Origin: Bartonella sp. B1099
Lineage (GTDB): Bacteria; Pseudomonadota; Alphaproteobacteria; Rhizobiales; Rhizobiaceae
NCBI RefSeq assembly: GCF_944801835.1
Contig: NZ_CALYLN010000001.1
Location: forward strand, 124,001-188,000
DNA: 64,000 nucleotides
Direction of reading: 5' to 3'
Part shown: piece after piece, positions 31,168-41,521 of the stretch
Numbering within the stretch: the first letter of the stretch is position 1
How the letters are laid out: every line of letters begins with the position of its first letter
Position numbers and translations under genes: made by a program
The notes under the pieces: generated by a model
The model's input: the letters and a program-made list of their open reading frames with translations, nothing else
Database searches by the model: none
Told to the model about the DNA's origin: nothing

Positions 31168-31582
31168 TGGCCCCTTTATTTTGTTTATCTTGGCGCAATA
31201 CGCCTTTTTGCCCTAATTGACCGGAGGAAACATACCCCACAGACCGAAGAATACTCAATACACCAGCAGCAAATCCAAGAAAGAGAAAAAACACCAATCC
31301 CCACGGCCATGAACCTGCTAACTTGTCAAACCCCACCCCCAAAACAACACCCACAATAACACTTGCCAGAAACTCACTGGAAAGCTTAATAGCATCCGCC
31401 ATCCTTCCTTGTGATTTTTCCCGCCTATCCTTATGCTCACGCTTCCTTAATGCTTGCTTGCGCACTAAAGCTACGCTTAAGGCCTTACTACGATATTCCA
31501 AATCCTCTGAATGAAAACACTCTCTTTGCTTTTTCTCTTCAACCTTCTTGCGGCTTATAACGGGTTTTTCGCCCATCGCCAT
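31148..31582 (-). CDS. atpI: ATP synthase-associated protein AtpI
   Basis: This protein of about 144 residues has a very basic N-terminal half ([19 protein letters not shown]) and two C-terminal membrane helices ([19 protein letters not shown] and [19 protein letters not shown]), as in AtpI, a helper of c-ring assembly and Mg uptake. The start is uncertain: AAGGAG precedes ATG codons at 31582 and 31576, while an earlier ATG at 31597 has no ribosome binding site. The last 20 bases overlap atpB. Confidence 0.82.
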   Translation of the reverse strand: MAMGEKPVISRKKVEEKKQRECFHSEDLEYRSKALSVALVRKQALRKREHKDRREKSQGRMADAIKLSSEFLASVIVGVVLGVGFDKLAGSWPWGLVFFLFLGFAAGVLSILRSVGYVSSGQLGQKGVLRQDKQNKGANERSDK

Positions 31583-32920
31583 CATTGGCTCCTTCATCAA
31601 AAAGCAAAATAAAAATGCATCTCATAAAACCGTGTGCATCATATTGTTCCCGAATTTATTCGTCAAGACACTAAAAGAAATCTATCACCAATTATCGTAT
31701 AAATTTTATCGCCTAAATAACATATTTTTCAATTCACATGCTTTTTTAAAAAGCTTCTATGAATAATATAAAACTCATAGGTCCACCATCTTTATGCTTA
31801 TGAAAAGACAAGCAAGCACCATTATACACTTTTTTAACTCTAATGTTGCAACAACCCGCGTCTTTTAAAAAGCATAAAAAGCATTTGTTTTCTTTAATCG
31901 TTTTTACTCACACATCAAACCTACTTATGATGGTAAGAACATCATTTTAATTCATTCAATATGAATTTGTTTGAAATATGAAAGAATTTTATGATTTTCG
32001 ACGTTCTTAAATCAATATAAAAAGTGATGATTTATCATAATAAATCAAAAGATTATAAAATTTAGAACGTTAAACATTAACACACTTGCACATCATCATT
32101 CTCGCTTGCAAACAAATGGAATGCTGTCTTATTTTCCATCAAAATCATATCTTTTCTTCCTATTCTTTAAATATTCTGAACATATGTGAATTCATATACA
32201 CAAAAACATATAAAATATATCGTGTAATACTTTGATAAGAGTGCACAAACATAATTGATGTCTTCTTCTTGGTAACATAATAGACTAAACACCTCTTCAC
32301 TGGTTGTGAATCAATTGCGTAGGCTTTACCCATCATGCGTTCATGAAAATTGATATACCATTGAAAGTTGAAAATAATGTGAAATCATTCGCTAGGTCTT
32401 GTACGTTAATACCTATTTACGGGCACCATCGTGAAATGAGCTTAGAAGCATAAAGAGATTTTTCTTTAAGTCTGCGATATAATGAATTACAATTTCAAAT
32501 AGAGTACAACAAAACTCGAATACGATCACTATACCGTTTTATATAATTTAAATCTAATTTTTGAATCTCACACTTTAAAAGTGAATATTGTTAGATTCAG
32601 CGGATATTTTTACTTTTTATTAAAAAAAATCATCGCAAGCAAAAGTGCTTATGAATACTCTTTAGTTTTATGAAAATATAATTTAATGCTTCTCTTCAAA
32701 TGAGTACCATCATTATATTCCCTCCCCTCATATTGCCTTTATTTTTACATTAAAATACACTCTTAAAAGGATTGTATGCTCTTTCTTCAATATTCCCTAT
32801 TAAATTCTTCTCATAACATACAAATAAAGAAGCTTTATCAAGAAAAATTAAACTGAGAAAGTTCTATAGCACGCATGATAAATGATTATTGATTTATGAA
32901 TACATTAAAATAAAGAGCTA
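31583..32920. other. Largest gene-free stretch in the window (about 1.3 kb)
   Basis: This spacer separates the F0 operon from der. Both flanking genes are on the minus strand. It is strongly AT-rich and no frame longer than about 70 codons has a ribosome binding site. A 36-codon frame (32344-32454, plus) is open from ATG but has no family resemblance. It must contain the promoter of the F0 operon near its left end. The rest is probably decayed DNA. Confidence 0.5.
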
Positions 32921-34345
32921 TCATTTCTTTTTAGAACATGTCGCAAAAGGATTGTCAGATGCGCGTAATGATAAGCGCACTGGAACACCAGACATATCAA
33001 ATGTTTCACGTAATCCATTGACAAGATAACGCAAATACGATTGGGGCATGACTTGGGGACGTGAGCAAGAAATCATAAATCCGGGAGGACGTGTTTTCAC
33101 CTGTGTGATATATTTAACCTTAAGTCGACGCCCCGAAATCGCAGGGGGTGGATGATGTGCCACGACAGTTTCAAGCCATTGATTCAATTTAGCTGTAGAA
33201 ATGCGACGATTCCATACACGGTGCATCATCATGACATTTTCCATGAGTTTATCAATCCCTTGACCATATTGTCCTGATAAAGGAACAGCTCTCAAACCGC
33301 GAACTTGAGGAAGAAATCTCGCACATTTTTCATGCAAATCCATCAATGTGACCTGGCTATTTTCAATAAGGTCCCACTTATTGAAAGCAATAACTGGAAC
33401 ACGCCCTTCACGAATCACAAGATCAGCAATTTGTAAATCTTGCTTTTCAAAAGGCATCGTTGCATCAAAAACAATGACCACTACTTCTGCAAAACGAATC
33501 GCACGCAAAGTATCAGCGACCGATAGCTTTTCTAATTTTTCTTGAATTTTCGATTTTCGACGTAAACCTGCAGTATCAAAAAGTTTAATATGACGACCAC
33601 CCCATTCCCAATCAACAGAAATAGAATCGCGGGTCAACCCTGCTTCTGGTCCTGTTAACAACCGATCTTGCTTCAGCATGCTATTGATAAGAGTGGATTT
33701 TCCTGTATTGGGACGCCCCGCAATGGCAATCCGAATAGGCTTGCTTTCATCGTAAATAAGCCCCTCTTCTTTCGAATTGTTTACATCATCACCAACAGAT
33801 GCAGGCTGTATCGTCATATCTTCTTCTTTGTTGTTGCCCAAAGCGCGCTCTGCCCCAACTGCCTCTATAATGGCATCTCGAAGATCGCTAAGTCCCAAAC
33901 CATGCTCAGCCGATATGAGACACGGCTCTCCCAAACCTAATGACCACGCCTCATACTCTCCTCCTGTTGCCGCTTTTGACTCAGACTTATTGGCAACAAG
34001 CACAATCGGCTTTCCTGATTTGCGAACCAGTGAAGCAAAATTTAAATCACTCGGTGTTATTCCACTCTTTGCATCAAATACGAATAAAACAAGATCTGCT
34101 TCATCAATCGCAGCTTTTGTCTGAGAACGCATACGCCCCTCAAGGGTGTGATCTCCTGCTTCTTCCAGCCCAGCCGTATCAATCACATCAAAATGTAGAT
34201 CTTGAAGTTTTGCCGCATGAATACGCCGATCACGCGTCACACCAGGCTTATCATCAACCAAAGCCAATTTTTGCCCAACCAAACGATTAAAAAGTGTTGA
34301 TTTCCCAACATTAGGGCGACCAACGATAGCAATGGTAAGGCTCAT
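32921..34345 (-). CDS. der: Ribosome assembly GTPase Der (EngA)
   Basis: The protein has 474 residues with two tandem GTPase domains and a C-terminal KH-like domain, the unique Der architecture. P-loops are GRPNVGKST (about 8-16) and GRPNTGKST in the second domain; [10 protein letters not shown] and [10 protein letters not shown] are the G3 motifs, and NKSE and NKWD the G4 motifs. It acts in assembly of the 50S subunit. The linker between the G domains is longer and more acidic than in E. coli. The start is the ATG at 34345. It follows a membrane TPR gene after 4 bases. Confidence 0.97.
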   Translation of the reverse strand: MSLTIAIVGRPNVGKSTLFNRLVGQKLALVDDKPGVTRDRRIHAAKLQDLHFDVIDTAGLEEAGDHTLEGRMRSQTKAAIDEADLVLFVFDAKSGITPSDLNFASLVRKSGKPIVLVANKSESKAATGGEYEAWSLGLGEPCLISAEHGLGLSDLRDAIIEAVGAERALGNNKEEDMTIQPASVGDDVNNSKEEGLIYDESKPIRIAIAGRPNTGKSTLINSMLKQDRLLTGPEAGLTRDSISVDWEWGGRHIKLFDTAGLRRKSKIQEKLEKLSVADTLRAIRFAEVVVIVFDATMPFEKQDLQIADLVIREGRVPVIAFNKWDLIENSQVTLMDLHEKCARFLPQVRGLRAVPLSGQYGQGIDKLMENVMMMHRVWNRRISTAKLNQWLETVVAHHPPPAISGRRLKVKYITQVKTRPPGFMISCSRPQVMPQSYLRYLVNGLRETFDMSGVPVRLSLRASDNPFATCSKKK

Positions 34346-34349
34346 CGAT

Positions 34350-35021
34350 TTATTCCTTATTTGCCTTGCCCTCAGCTTGCATAAGCTCAAGCATCATTCG
34401 AGCCCGATCTGTTATTTTTGATCCCAGCGCACTTTCTGCAGAAATTTTCTGAAAATAGTCAACGGCCTCATCAGTCTTCCCTGTTTTATAAGCAGCTAAG
34501 CCTAAAGCCTCTCGCGCAGACATACGCATAGGATCAAGGTCACTTTCCATATCTTTAACGCGCTTTTTGACATCATCCAAGGTCCCTGTATCAACCAAAA
34601 TATAGGCTGCCCGAATTTTCGCAACTTTCCGCAAAATCTGCGGTGCTTTCTCATCCGCTGCAACAGAATCAAAGATTTCTACCGACTTGATAAGATCACC
34701 TTGCTCCATGCGTAAAGAAGCCTCTCGCAAACGAGCGAGAAAAGGATATCCCCCAAAGTTGGAATCTTTAACATTTTCCAATTGCTTTATCGCCTCATCA
34801 AAATGACGTGTATCCGCAAAATTAAGGCTTTTTACAAATGCATCTCCAATATGGCTGGCTTTCTTTATTTGTCCATGATGATAAATTTGATAAGCAATTA
34901 TCATGAGAATGAAAAGGAGCACGGCCCCAATAATTAAAAAACCATACCGTCTCCAAAAAGCAAGCGCTTTTTCCTGACGAAATTCTGCATTAACTTCAGC
35001 AATAAAACTATCATACGACAT
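34350..35021 (-). CDS. Membrane-anchored TPR protein (YfgM/TPR_21 type)
   Basis: The protein has 223 residues. The cytoplasmic N-terminus ([21 protein letters not shown]) and one membrane helix ([20 protein letters not shown]) match YfgM-type proteins. A periplasmic TPR region follows. E. coli YfgM works with PpiD at the SecYEG translocon and is encoded near bamB and der; here the gene abuts der (4-base gap) and no bamB lies between. AAGG sits eight bases before the chosen ATG. The role is inferred from family and context. Confidence 0.82.
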   Translation of the reverse strand: MSYDSFIAEVNAEFRQEKALAFWRRYGFLIIGAVLLFILMIIAYQIYHHGQIKKASHIGDAFVKSLNFADTRHFDEAIKQLENVKDSNFGGYPFLARLREASLRMEQGDLIKSVEIFDSVAADEKAPQILRKVAKIRAAYILVDTGTLDDVKKRVKDMESDLDPMRMSAREALGLAAYKTGKTDEAVDYFQKISAESALGSKITDRARMMLELMQAEGKANKE

Positions 35022-35598
35022 ATAACATACCTTGTAAAACAATTTACTTTCTACACTTTTACGCATAAATGAACAAAGATGGTAGCCCTCATTCACGAAA
35101 AATCTTTAAATTGCTCCGTTTATTCATTTCAAAGCAATATGTATTCCAATCGATGAGGCTTTTGCAACTGTATCAATATCAATTAAAAATGATGTAAATA
35201 TCCTTTTGTTTCACATGACAATTTTTATATAATTTGAATTTATAAAAAAGACCACGACCTTAATGTCATGCATGCTTGTCTATAATGTTAACCATTCTTT
35301 CCTAATTCAATGTATACAAAAGACAATCTTTCAAAGTCCTTTGAAACAACTGGTTCCTTATCTTCGGTTGTAGAATGGCATTAAACATGCAAACTCTTTA
35401 CAAAAAACTACAGCTCAATCTCCCTCCCTAAAACCAAATAAACAAATTTTCACTCAGGAGAAAAAATACTGGAGCGTTATTAAAAGTACGCTCCCCAAGC
35501 TTTAAGTAAAAATTTTTATACAAAGGGTATCCCTTCAACTTATCTTCATACGGTTAATAATCTTTTGGAATTGATCCTTAAAGCTTTAAAAAAATATC
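35022..35598. other. Spacer between the SLC13 permease and the TPR-der pair
   Basis: This 577-base AT-rich region holds the promoter for the TPR-der pair. On the minus strand, 35124-35210 is open for 28 codons with a balanced amino-acid mix but lacks a start codon. It could be the tail of a lost gene. Nothing else is recognisable. Confidence 0.4.
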
Positions 35599-37371
35599 CT
35601 ATTGTAATGGCCAAACCCACATAAGCATGGGAACAGCCACAATAATGATTAACACCGCCAAGGGAGCCCCCAAACGTGGATAATCACTAAAACGATATCC
35701 TCCTGGGGCCATCACGAGCATATTGCTTTGATGTCCAATAGGTGTAAGAAACTCACAACCTGCACCAATGGCAACAGCCATCAAAAAAGCTTCAGGCTTA
35801 TAATGAAGAGAATGAGCAAAACTTGATGCGATGGGAGCGACCATCATAACCGTCGCGGCATTATTTAAAAATGGCGTGACCAACATGGCTGTCACCAACA
35901 TCAGAGCTAAAGCGCCAGATGGCGGAAAAAATATTGCCAGTTGGCTCAACCATTGACCAATGAGAGCCGTACATCCCGTTTTCTCTAACGCTTCACTCAC
36001 TGGAATAAGAGCCGCTAATAGGACTAATATTGGGCCATCTAATGCTTGATACAGATCACGCGCGGGTAAAACGCGAAAAATAACCATTGCAGCAGCAGCA
36101 GAAAAGAAAGAAAAAGCAACTGGCACAATATGAAAAGCCGTAAAAATAATGGCTATAAATAAAATGGCTAAGGATATAAAACCATGTCGTAAATTTCCAA
36201 ACACAATATTTCGTTTTGCTAAGGGCAAACATTTCAGTTCCCTTAATAAATTCGGAATAACCGCATCTTGTCCTTGTAAAACAATTACATCTCCAAGATG
36301 AAAGATAATATCATCAAGTCTTCCCCGTACCCTCTCATGTTGACGACTTAACGCAAGCAAATTGACATTATAGCGATCAAAGAGGGAAAACTCTTTCGCA
36401 CTAATGCCAATAAGAGGCGAATTATGCGTGATGACCGCTTCAATAATATCAATGTCACTGTCCTTATCCCCTGTAGAAAGAGTTCGCTTCTTAGAAAACT
36501 CTAAACGCGCAGAGTTCATCACACTATCTATTCCTGTATGCGATCCTTCCAACAAAACAATATCGTTTTCAGACAAAACAAAATCCGGTAGTGGCGAAAT
36601 AGATACTTTATTTCTGATGATTTGAATCACCATAACATCACCACTTGATGGCTTAACCAAATCAACAATACTTTTCCCCACAATGGGTGAATTTACTGGA
36701 ATATGCACTTCTACAACATAATTACGAATATCAATGGCATCATCAAACGATCCACCTGAGCGCACACGCACTGGCAAAAGCCAATAAAAACAGACCAAAT
36801 ATAAGACACCAACCGTTGCAATAACCGCACCAACTGGTGTAAAATCAAACATCGTAAAAGGTGTTCCCGCTAAACGTTCTTGCATCGCTGAAATAACAAC
36901 ATTGGGAGATGTTCCTATCTGTGTCATTAGCCCCCCCAACAAAGAACCAAAGGCCATGGGCATCAAAAAAACAGAAGGAGAAACCTGAGAACGACGAGCA
37001 AACTGAAAAGCGATCGGAAGCATAATAGCCAAAGCACCGATATTTTTAACAAACATTGATAACACGACAACAGAAAAAACCAAAAAAGCTAATTGAAGAC
37101 GCACCGATTTCACATCTGGCCATATCCGCTGAATAATAAATTCCATTATACCAGAGCGTGATACAGCCGTACTGACAACAAATACACTTCCCACAATAAT
37201 AACAATATCATTACTAAAACCGCTGAAAGCTTCCTTTGGACTGACAAGACCAAGAGCACACGCTATTAATAATGTACAAATAGCGACAAGATCATAACGA
37301 AATCGATCCCAAATAAACACAACCATCATGAGACCAATGACCGAAAAGGCTATTATTTGATTTTCTGTCAT
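35599..37371 (-). CDS. SLC13/DASS-family permease with two RCK_C domains
   Basis: This 590-residue inner-membrane protein has an N-terminal half of the ArsB/NhaD-DASS transporter fold (about five helices). Two TrkA-C (RCK_C) regulatory domains follow in the middle: NYVVEVHIPVNSPIVGKSI at about 205 and DIIEAVITHNSPLIGISAKE at about 300. The second membrane half has the GAGCEFLTPIGHQSN signature. Family members carry sulfate, dicarboxylates or other anions with sodium, and the substrate is not predictable. I prefer the ATG at 37371, which has AGAGG eight bases ahead, over a GTG three codons earlier. Confidence 0.82.
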   Translation of the reverse strand: MTENQIIAFSVIGLMMVVFIWDRFRYDLVAICTLLIACALGLVSPKEAFSGFSNDIVIIVGSVFVVSTAVSRSGIMEFIIQRIWPDVKSVRLQLAFLVFSVVVLSMFVKNIGALAIMLPIAFQFARRSQVSPSVFLMPMAFGSLLGGLMTQIGTSPNVVISAMQERLAGTPFTMFDFTPVGAVIATVGVLYLVCFYWLLPVRVRSGGSFDDAIDIRNYVVEVHIPVNSPIVGKSIVDLVKPSSGDVMVIQIIRNKVSISPLPDFVLSENDIVLLEGSHTGIDSVMNSARLEFSKKRTLSTGDKDSDIDIIEAVITHNSPLIGISAKEFSLFDRYNVNLLALSRQHERVRGRLDDIIFHLGDVIVLQGQDAVIPNLLRELKCLPLAKRNIVFGNLRHGFISLAILFIAIIFTAFHIVPVAFSFFSAAAAMVIFRVLPARDLYQALDGPILVLLAALIPVSEALEKTGCTALIGQWLSQLAIFFPPSGALALMLVTAMLVTPFLNNAATVMMVAPIASSFAHSLHYKPEAFLMAVAIGAGCEFLTPIGHQSNMLVMAPGGYRFSDYPRLGAPLAVLIIIVAVPMLMWVWPLQ

Positions 37372-37726
37372 AACACTCACCTCTCCCCATTAAATTATAA
37401 TGAACAAAAACATAATTTTATATGTTTTAAATATTCCTATAAACAGCAGTAAGATAAAAGCAGACATAGGAATATTTTATGATAATTTAAAGTCATAAAA
37501 AATATGATGCGCATAAACTTACCTCTCCTTCATTATGCGTGCTTTTCTATAACGTGCTCAATCCAAAGAAAATCGATAAAAGTTGATAAAGTGATATTGC
37601 AAAAAAGATGAGAATAACTCTAATATAGAGGGTAGATGACTGTTGAAACTGGTACACGCTATATTTTAACCTTTGTCGTTGCTTAAAAGAGTTTATCTTC
37701 ACTCTCAATTTTAAAGAGTGATAAAA
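37372..37726. other. Divergent spacer between the permease and the AsmA-like envelope gene
   Basis: This 355-base AT-rich region separates divergent genes and should contain both promoters. The right end carries the AAAGAG ribosome binding site (37713-37718). No gene or defined operator is visible. Confidence 0.4.
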
Positions 37727-39433
37727 ATGAAAGAAAAAAGAATGGTCAAGCTTAACAGTGGGTATCAAAGTCACCTAAAATATTGGCTCACTTGCATTAT
37801 CGGATTTATTGCTATCTTGGCAATTATAGTTGTTGGTGGATTTTATATCGCAAAGCCCTATCTTGACAGTTTTGTAAAACAAGAAATAGCCCGTCGTGCC
37901 ATAAAAGCAGAGTCATCTGAAGTCAGCATTCTAGGTAAAGTCAATTTGAAGAATGTTACACTCCCCGTTCCAGCCGGTATATCACTTAAAATTGGTGCCA
38001 TTTCTGCTCGTCCTCCTCTTTCCTTTATTCCTGGAACTTTTACATTTTATAATGTTGATTTAAAGCATAATAATATTCATGTAAAAATTCCCCAAATTTC
38101 TCTTAAAAGCGTATCCTTAAAAGACAAAGATAGAACAATCACATCACGCCTTTTACAATCAATGATGCGTATTGATCTTGCCTCAATAAGTGCGCCTAAT
38201 ATACAGCTTTCTATAGAAAATAAAAATAAACAAGCAGAAACAGTTGAAGTTAAAAATTTTCAGCTTTCTGATTTTAAAGGCGGCCATATTCGTTCTGTTA
38301 GTATCAAAAATATGGATCTTAAAACGGTTGTAGTCAATGGTGATAAACAGATGCAGCTAATGGCTAAAAGTGATACAATAAAAGCTCATGATATCGACAT
38401 CAATTATGCCTATTCTATCATTTTCGGAAACAATAATATTCTCAAACAAGGAAAAACCGTTACTGGCCCTATTTCTCTGAATAATATAAGTGTCGATATT
38501 TTTGAAGAAGCAGAAAAAAATAGCTCTTTCTTCCTTGGCCAATTTAAAACATCTGGTCTAAAGATGAAACCGCTTGAACAAACGCCTGAAAAATTGGTCA
38601 AAGCTTATCTTAATGCAAGAAAAGAGAATAATAAAGTCGCAGAAAAAAGAGCACAAAATGGTCTTCTTCTAAACATATTGCTCGCTATTACCTCAGCAGA
38701 TGCCAAAGTTGATAATGTCAGCGTTGATATCCCGCCATTGAAAGCAACGCTTGAATCATTTCAATTTAAACCAAGCTTGTGGAAACATCCTATCCCCAAA
38801 AAGCTTTTTCTTTCTCTCAATAACTTTTCCGTTTTACCTAAAAAAATGAATGAAAAAGATTTAGAACTTTTAAAAAAGATGGGATTTGAACAAATTAATT
38901 TTTCAGGAAAACTTGATATTTCTTACGATGAAAAAAAACATATGCTCTTTCTTGACGCAATGTCTTTCAATATGAAAGATGTTGGATCTGGTAACATATC
39001 AGCTAAAGTTATTGATGTTGATGAAAAGCTTTTTTCTGGTCAACAAAATGTCATGATAGCTGCTTCTCAAAACCTTGGCTTCAATGAAATTGATATACAA
39101 TATCGGGATGCAGGTTTTATTGATAAGCTTTTTTCTTATCTTGCAAAAAATCTTAATGACAGCCAGCATGATCTTAAAAAAGAACTCTATGACGATTTCT
39201 ATTTAATGATGACGCAAACCCCCAAAATGCTGCTAAAAAATCATGACGAAGCAGAAAAAATTTCAAAATCCTTAGGTGAATTTGCTAAAAATCCACAAAC
39301 ATTAATTGTTAAGATTAAAGCAAAAGATAATAAAGGGCTCACAATGGTTGATCTCGAATCCGCTTTACAAAATGATCTATCCAAGGCTTTAGGCAAAGTA
39401 GACCTCGCTATTAAAAATGAAGCATCGCCTTAA
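37727..39433 (+). CDS. Large inner-membrane-anchored periplasmic protein of unknown function, AsmA-like in style
   Basis: The protein has 568 residues. A basic N-terminus and one membrane helix (YWLTCIIGFIAILAIIVVGG, about 15-34) lead into a long periplasmic region built of alternating beta-type segments with repeated 'K-N-V-x-L' phrases (KVNLKNVTLPVP, VSIKNMDLKTVV, ISLNNISVDIFEE). Regularly patterned short strands of this kind recall AsmA/DUF748-like envelope proteins. The C-terminal NPQTLIVKIKAKDNKG segment resembles the end of a Rhizobiales family without assigned function. I do not recognise a precise family. AAAGAG lies eight bases before the ATG at 37727. It is a single gene between a permease and nhaA, very lysine-rich. 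Confidence 0.7.
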   Translation: MKEKRMVKLNSGYQSHLKYWLTCIIGFIAILAIIVVGGFYIAKPYLDSFVKQEIARRAIKAESSEVSILGKVNLKNVTLPVPAGISLKIGAISARPPLSFIPGTFTFYNVDLKHNNIHVKIPQISLKSVSLKDKDRTITSRLLQSMMRIDLASISAPNIQLSIENKNKQAETVEVKNFQLSDFKGGHIRSVSIKNMDLKTVVVNGDKQMQLMAKSDTIKAHDIDINYAYSIIFGNNNILKQGKTVTGPISLNNISVDIFEEAEKNSSFFLGQFKTSGLKMKPLEQTPEKLVKAYLNARKENNKVAEKRAQNGLLLNILLAITSADAKVDNVSVDIPPLKATLESFQFKPSLWKHPIPKKLFLSLNNFSVLPKKMNEKDLELLKKMGFEQINFSGKLDISYDEKKHMLFLDAMSFNMKDVGSGNISAKVIDVDEKLFSGQQNVMIAASQNLGFNEIDIQYRDAGFIDKLFSYLAKNLNDSQHDLKKELYDDFYLMMTQTPKMLLKNHDEAEKISKSLGEFAKNPQTLIVKIKAKDNKGLTMVDLESALQNDLSKALGKVDLAIKNEASP

Positions 39434-39581
39434 ACATATCGCGTTTTAGAGATGATGATCTTGTCTATAAATCAAGAACTTTATTCCTCTTTTTGCTTTT
39501 ATATGATACAGAAAATATCATGATAGAGTCGCTTACACAGAGAATATAGAAACATAAAATTGTCGATAGTTGGAGTTGTTC

Positions 39582-40943
39582 ATGTCTGATTTATCTTCAA
39601 ATCGCTTGCCTAATCGCGCTTCTCGTGTCACCAATCAAGCGCTTTCCGCTATCGAGCGTTTTCTCCATATTGAAGCTCTTAGTGGTATTGTTCTTTTACT
39701 TGCTGCTGCTTCTGCACTCATTTTTGCTAATTCTCAATATGCTACTCTCTATGAAGCTTTCTGGCATACACCTCTTGGCTTTAATTTGGGACATTTCACT
39801 CTTTCATGGGATTTACATTTTTGGGTTAATGATGCCCTTATGACTATTTTCTTCCTCGTTGCAGGAATGGAAATTCGACGCGAAATTCATGAAGGTGCTC
39901 TTGCCGATTTTAAACAAGCAATTTTACCAATTATTGCTGCAATAGGGGGCGTTTGTATCCCTGCAATTATTTATTTCATCTTCAACTCTAACGGTGGGCA
40001 TATCCGCGGTTGGGCTGTGCCAACCGCAACAGATATTGCCTTTGCTCTTGGTATTCTGGCTCTTCTTGGAAAAAAAATTCCTTCTAATCTTCATATCATT
40101 CTTCTCTCATTAGCGATTATTGATGATATTATCGCTGTTCTTATTATTGCTTTTTTCTATTCAACAAACATTGATCCTAGTGGTTTAATAATTGCAGGAG
40201 CGGGTATTGCGCTGGTACTCTTTTTTCAATGGATCGGGCTTGCATCAGCATGGCTGTACACTTTACCTGGCGCAATCATCTGGTGGGGTTTATTGGTAAC
40301 AGGCGTTCATCCATCCCTTGCTGGTGTCATCTTAGGCATGATGACTCCCGTTTTTCCTACACGCACTCTTGTAGCGCCACTGACCATGCTCAGCAACGCT
40401 ATGCAAATTCTCCAAGAAAAAAATACAAAAACAGATCTCCATCATATTTCAACTGCATTGAAAAAAATGCGTAAAGGACAACGAGCCATGATTGCGCCGG
40501 TAACACGTGTTCAAAAGGCGCTGCATCCATGGGTTGCATACGGTATCATGCCGATTTTTGCCTTTGCAAATGCAGGTGTAAGTTTTGCAAACTTTGACCT
40601 TTCTTCTGACAAATCATTCTTAATTGTTCTTGGTGTTGTCATTGGTCTTTTTGTTGGAAAGCCTCTTGGTATTATCACTGCCAGTTATCTAGCCGTAAAA
40701 TCAGGACTATGTCGTCTTCCTCCTCAAATGACATGGGCCGGTATTTTACTGATTGGTTTTTTAGCAGGAATTGGCTTTACAATGTCTATCTTTGTTTCAA
40801 TGCTCGCCTTTAAAGATATTATCCTGCTTGATGCTGCAAAAATTGGTGTCCTTTGTGGCTCTGGTTTATCTGCTCTTATTGGTCTGGGATATGGCTTTAT
40901 TTATATTAAGCGCAATAAAGACATCTCTCATAGTTCCGAATAA
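39582..40943 (+). CDS. nhaA: Na+/H+ antiporter NhaA
   Basis: This 453-residue inner-membrane antiporter has about twelve helices. The paired aspartates of the ion site are in LAIIDDIIAVLIIAFF, preceded by the TM4 motif VPTATDIAFALGIL. The N-terminal region WVNDALMTIFFLVAGMEI is conserved. The protein exchanges sodium for protons and supports pH and salt tolerance. The cytosolic N-terminus is about 20 residues longer than in E. coli. The ATG at 39582 follows a GGAG. Confidence 0.96.
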   Translation: MSDLSSNRLPNRASRVTNQALSAIERFLHIEALSGIVLLLAAASALIFANSQYATLYEAFWHTPLGFNLGHFTLSWDLHFWVNDALMTIFFLVAGMEIRREIHEGALADFKQAILPIIAAIGGVCIPAIIYFIFNSNGGHIRGWAVPTATDIAFALGILALLGKKIPSNLHIILLSLAIIDDIIAVLIIAFFYSTNIDPSGLIIAGAGIALVLFFQWIGLASAWLYTLPGAIIWWGLLVTGVHPSLAGVILGMMTPVFPTRTLVAPLTMLSNAMQILQEKNTKTDLHHISTALKKMRKGQRAMIAPVTRVQKALHPWVAYGIMPIFAFANAGVSFANFDLSSDKSFLIVLGVVIGLFVGKPLGIITASYLAVKSGLCRLPPQMTWAGILLIGFLAGIGFTMSIFVSMLAFKDIILLDAAKIGVLCGSGLSALIGLGYGFIYIKRNKDISHSSE

Positions 40944-41521
40944 AACCAAACAATCATCTGCTTTGTTGAACTGATTTTTGAGCATAACCAAGATTTTGTC
41001 TACAGTCCTTGAAATGGACGTATCTGCTTGATAAGATATTTTTATCTTACGTTCTTGTTGGTTAAATGAACAATTTGAAAAACTCCATAAAAACGTTAAA
41101 AATTGCTTTTTGTTGTTTCATTTATCAGAGATAAGAATATTAAAGTCTCAAAAAAAGTTGCTGTTATTATCGCCTCTGTCCTTAGCTTATTTGCTGCCCT
41201 CAAACATGCTTGAATATATCTCTACAGATCGTTCTTATATCGCTATATTCGTCTCTACAAGAATGAAAATATCATTTCACAGCAGAGATTAATAATCTTT
41301 TTGGAAGAGTTTTCCTCTTCCAAACTTTTTAAAAAAGTACGTTACAATTTAATGATTACCAATCGTCTCAATTAAAATATTAAGATATATAATATTTTTT
41401 TCAGTACTCTTAAATTATCGTGAGAAAACCTTTAAAACTCTAGATCTCACATAGAAACTAGATCATAAAGGAGAATAGATCACAGATAAATTTTTAAATG
41501 ATATTCATAAATGGGTATATT
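40944..41521. other. Spacer between convergent nhaA and the thymidylate kinase-like gene, with two hairpins
   Basis: This 578-base region holds a 7-bp perfect hairpin with TTTT loop (41032-41049) and a strong terminator-like hairpin at 41300-41330. A 60-codon frame just before the second hairpin (41110-41292, TTG start) begins with a signal-peptide-like stretch but lacks a ribosome binding site. An overlapping frame also reads like a signal peptide (KKVAVIIASVLSLFAAL), so a frameshifted remnant is possible. Confidence 0.4.
41300..41330 (+). terminator. Rho-independent terminator-like hairpin
   Basis: TTTGGAAGAG (41300-41309) and CTCTTCCAAA (41315-41324) form a perfect 10-bp stem with a 5-base loop, followed by CTTTTT. 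It is more than 350 bases after nhaA, so either it ends a long nhaA 3' region or it ends a separate short transcript. Confidence 0.65.

Noticed and set aside
41110-41292. 60-codon frame with signal-peptide-like start
   Set aside because: TTG start, no ribosome binding site, and a competing frame also reads like a signal peptide; more likely a remnant or chance.
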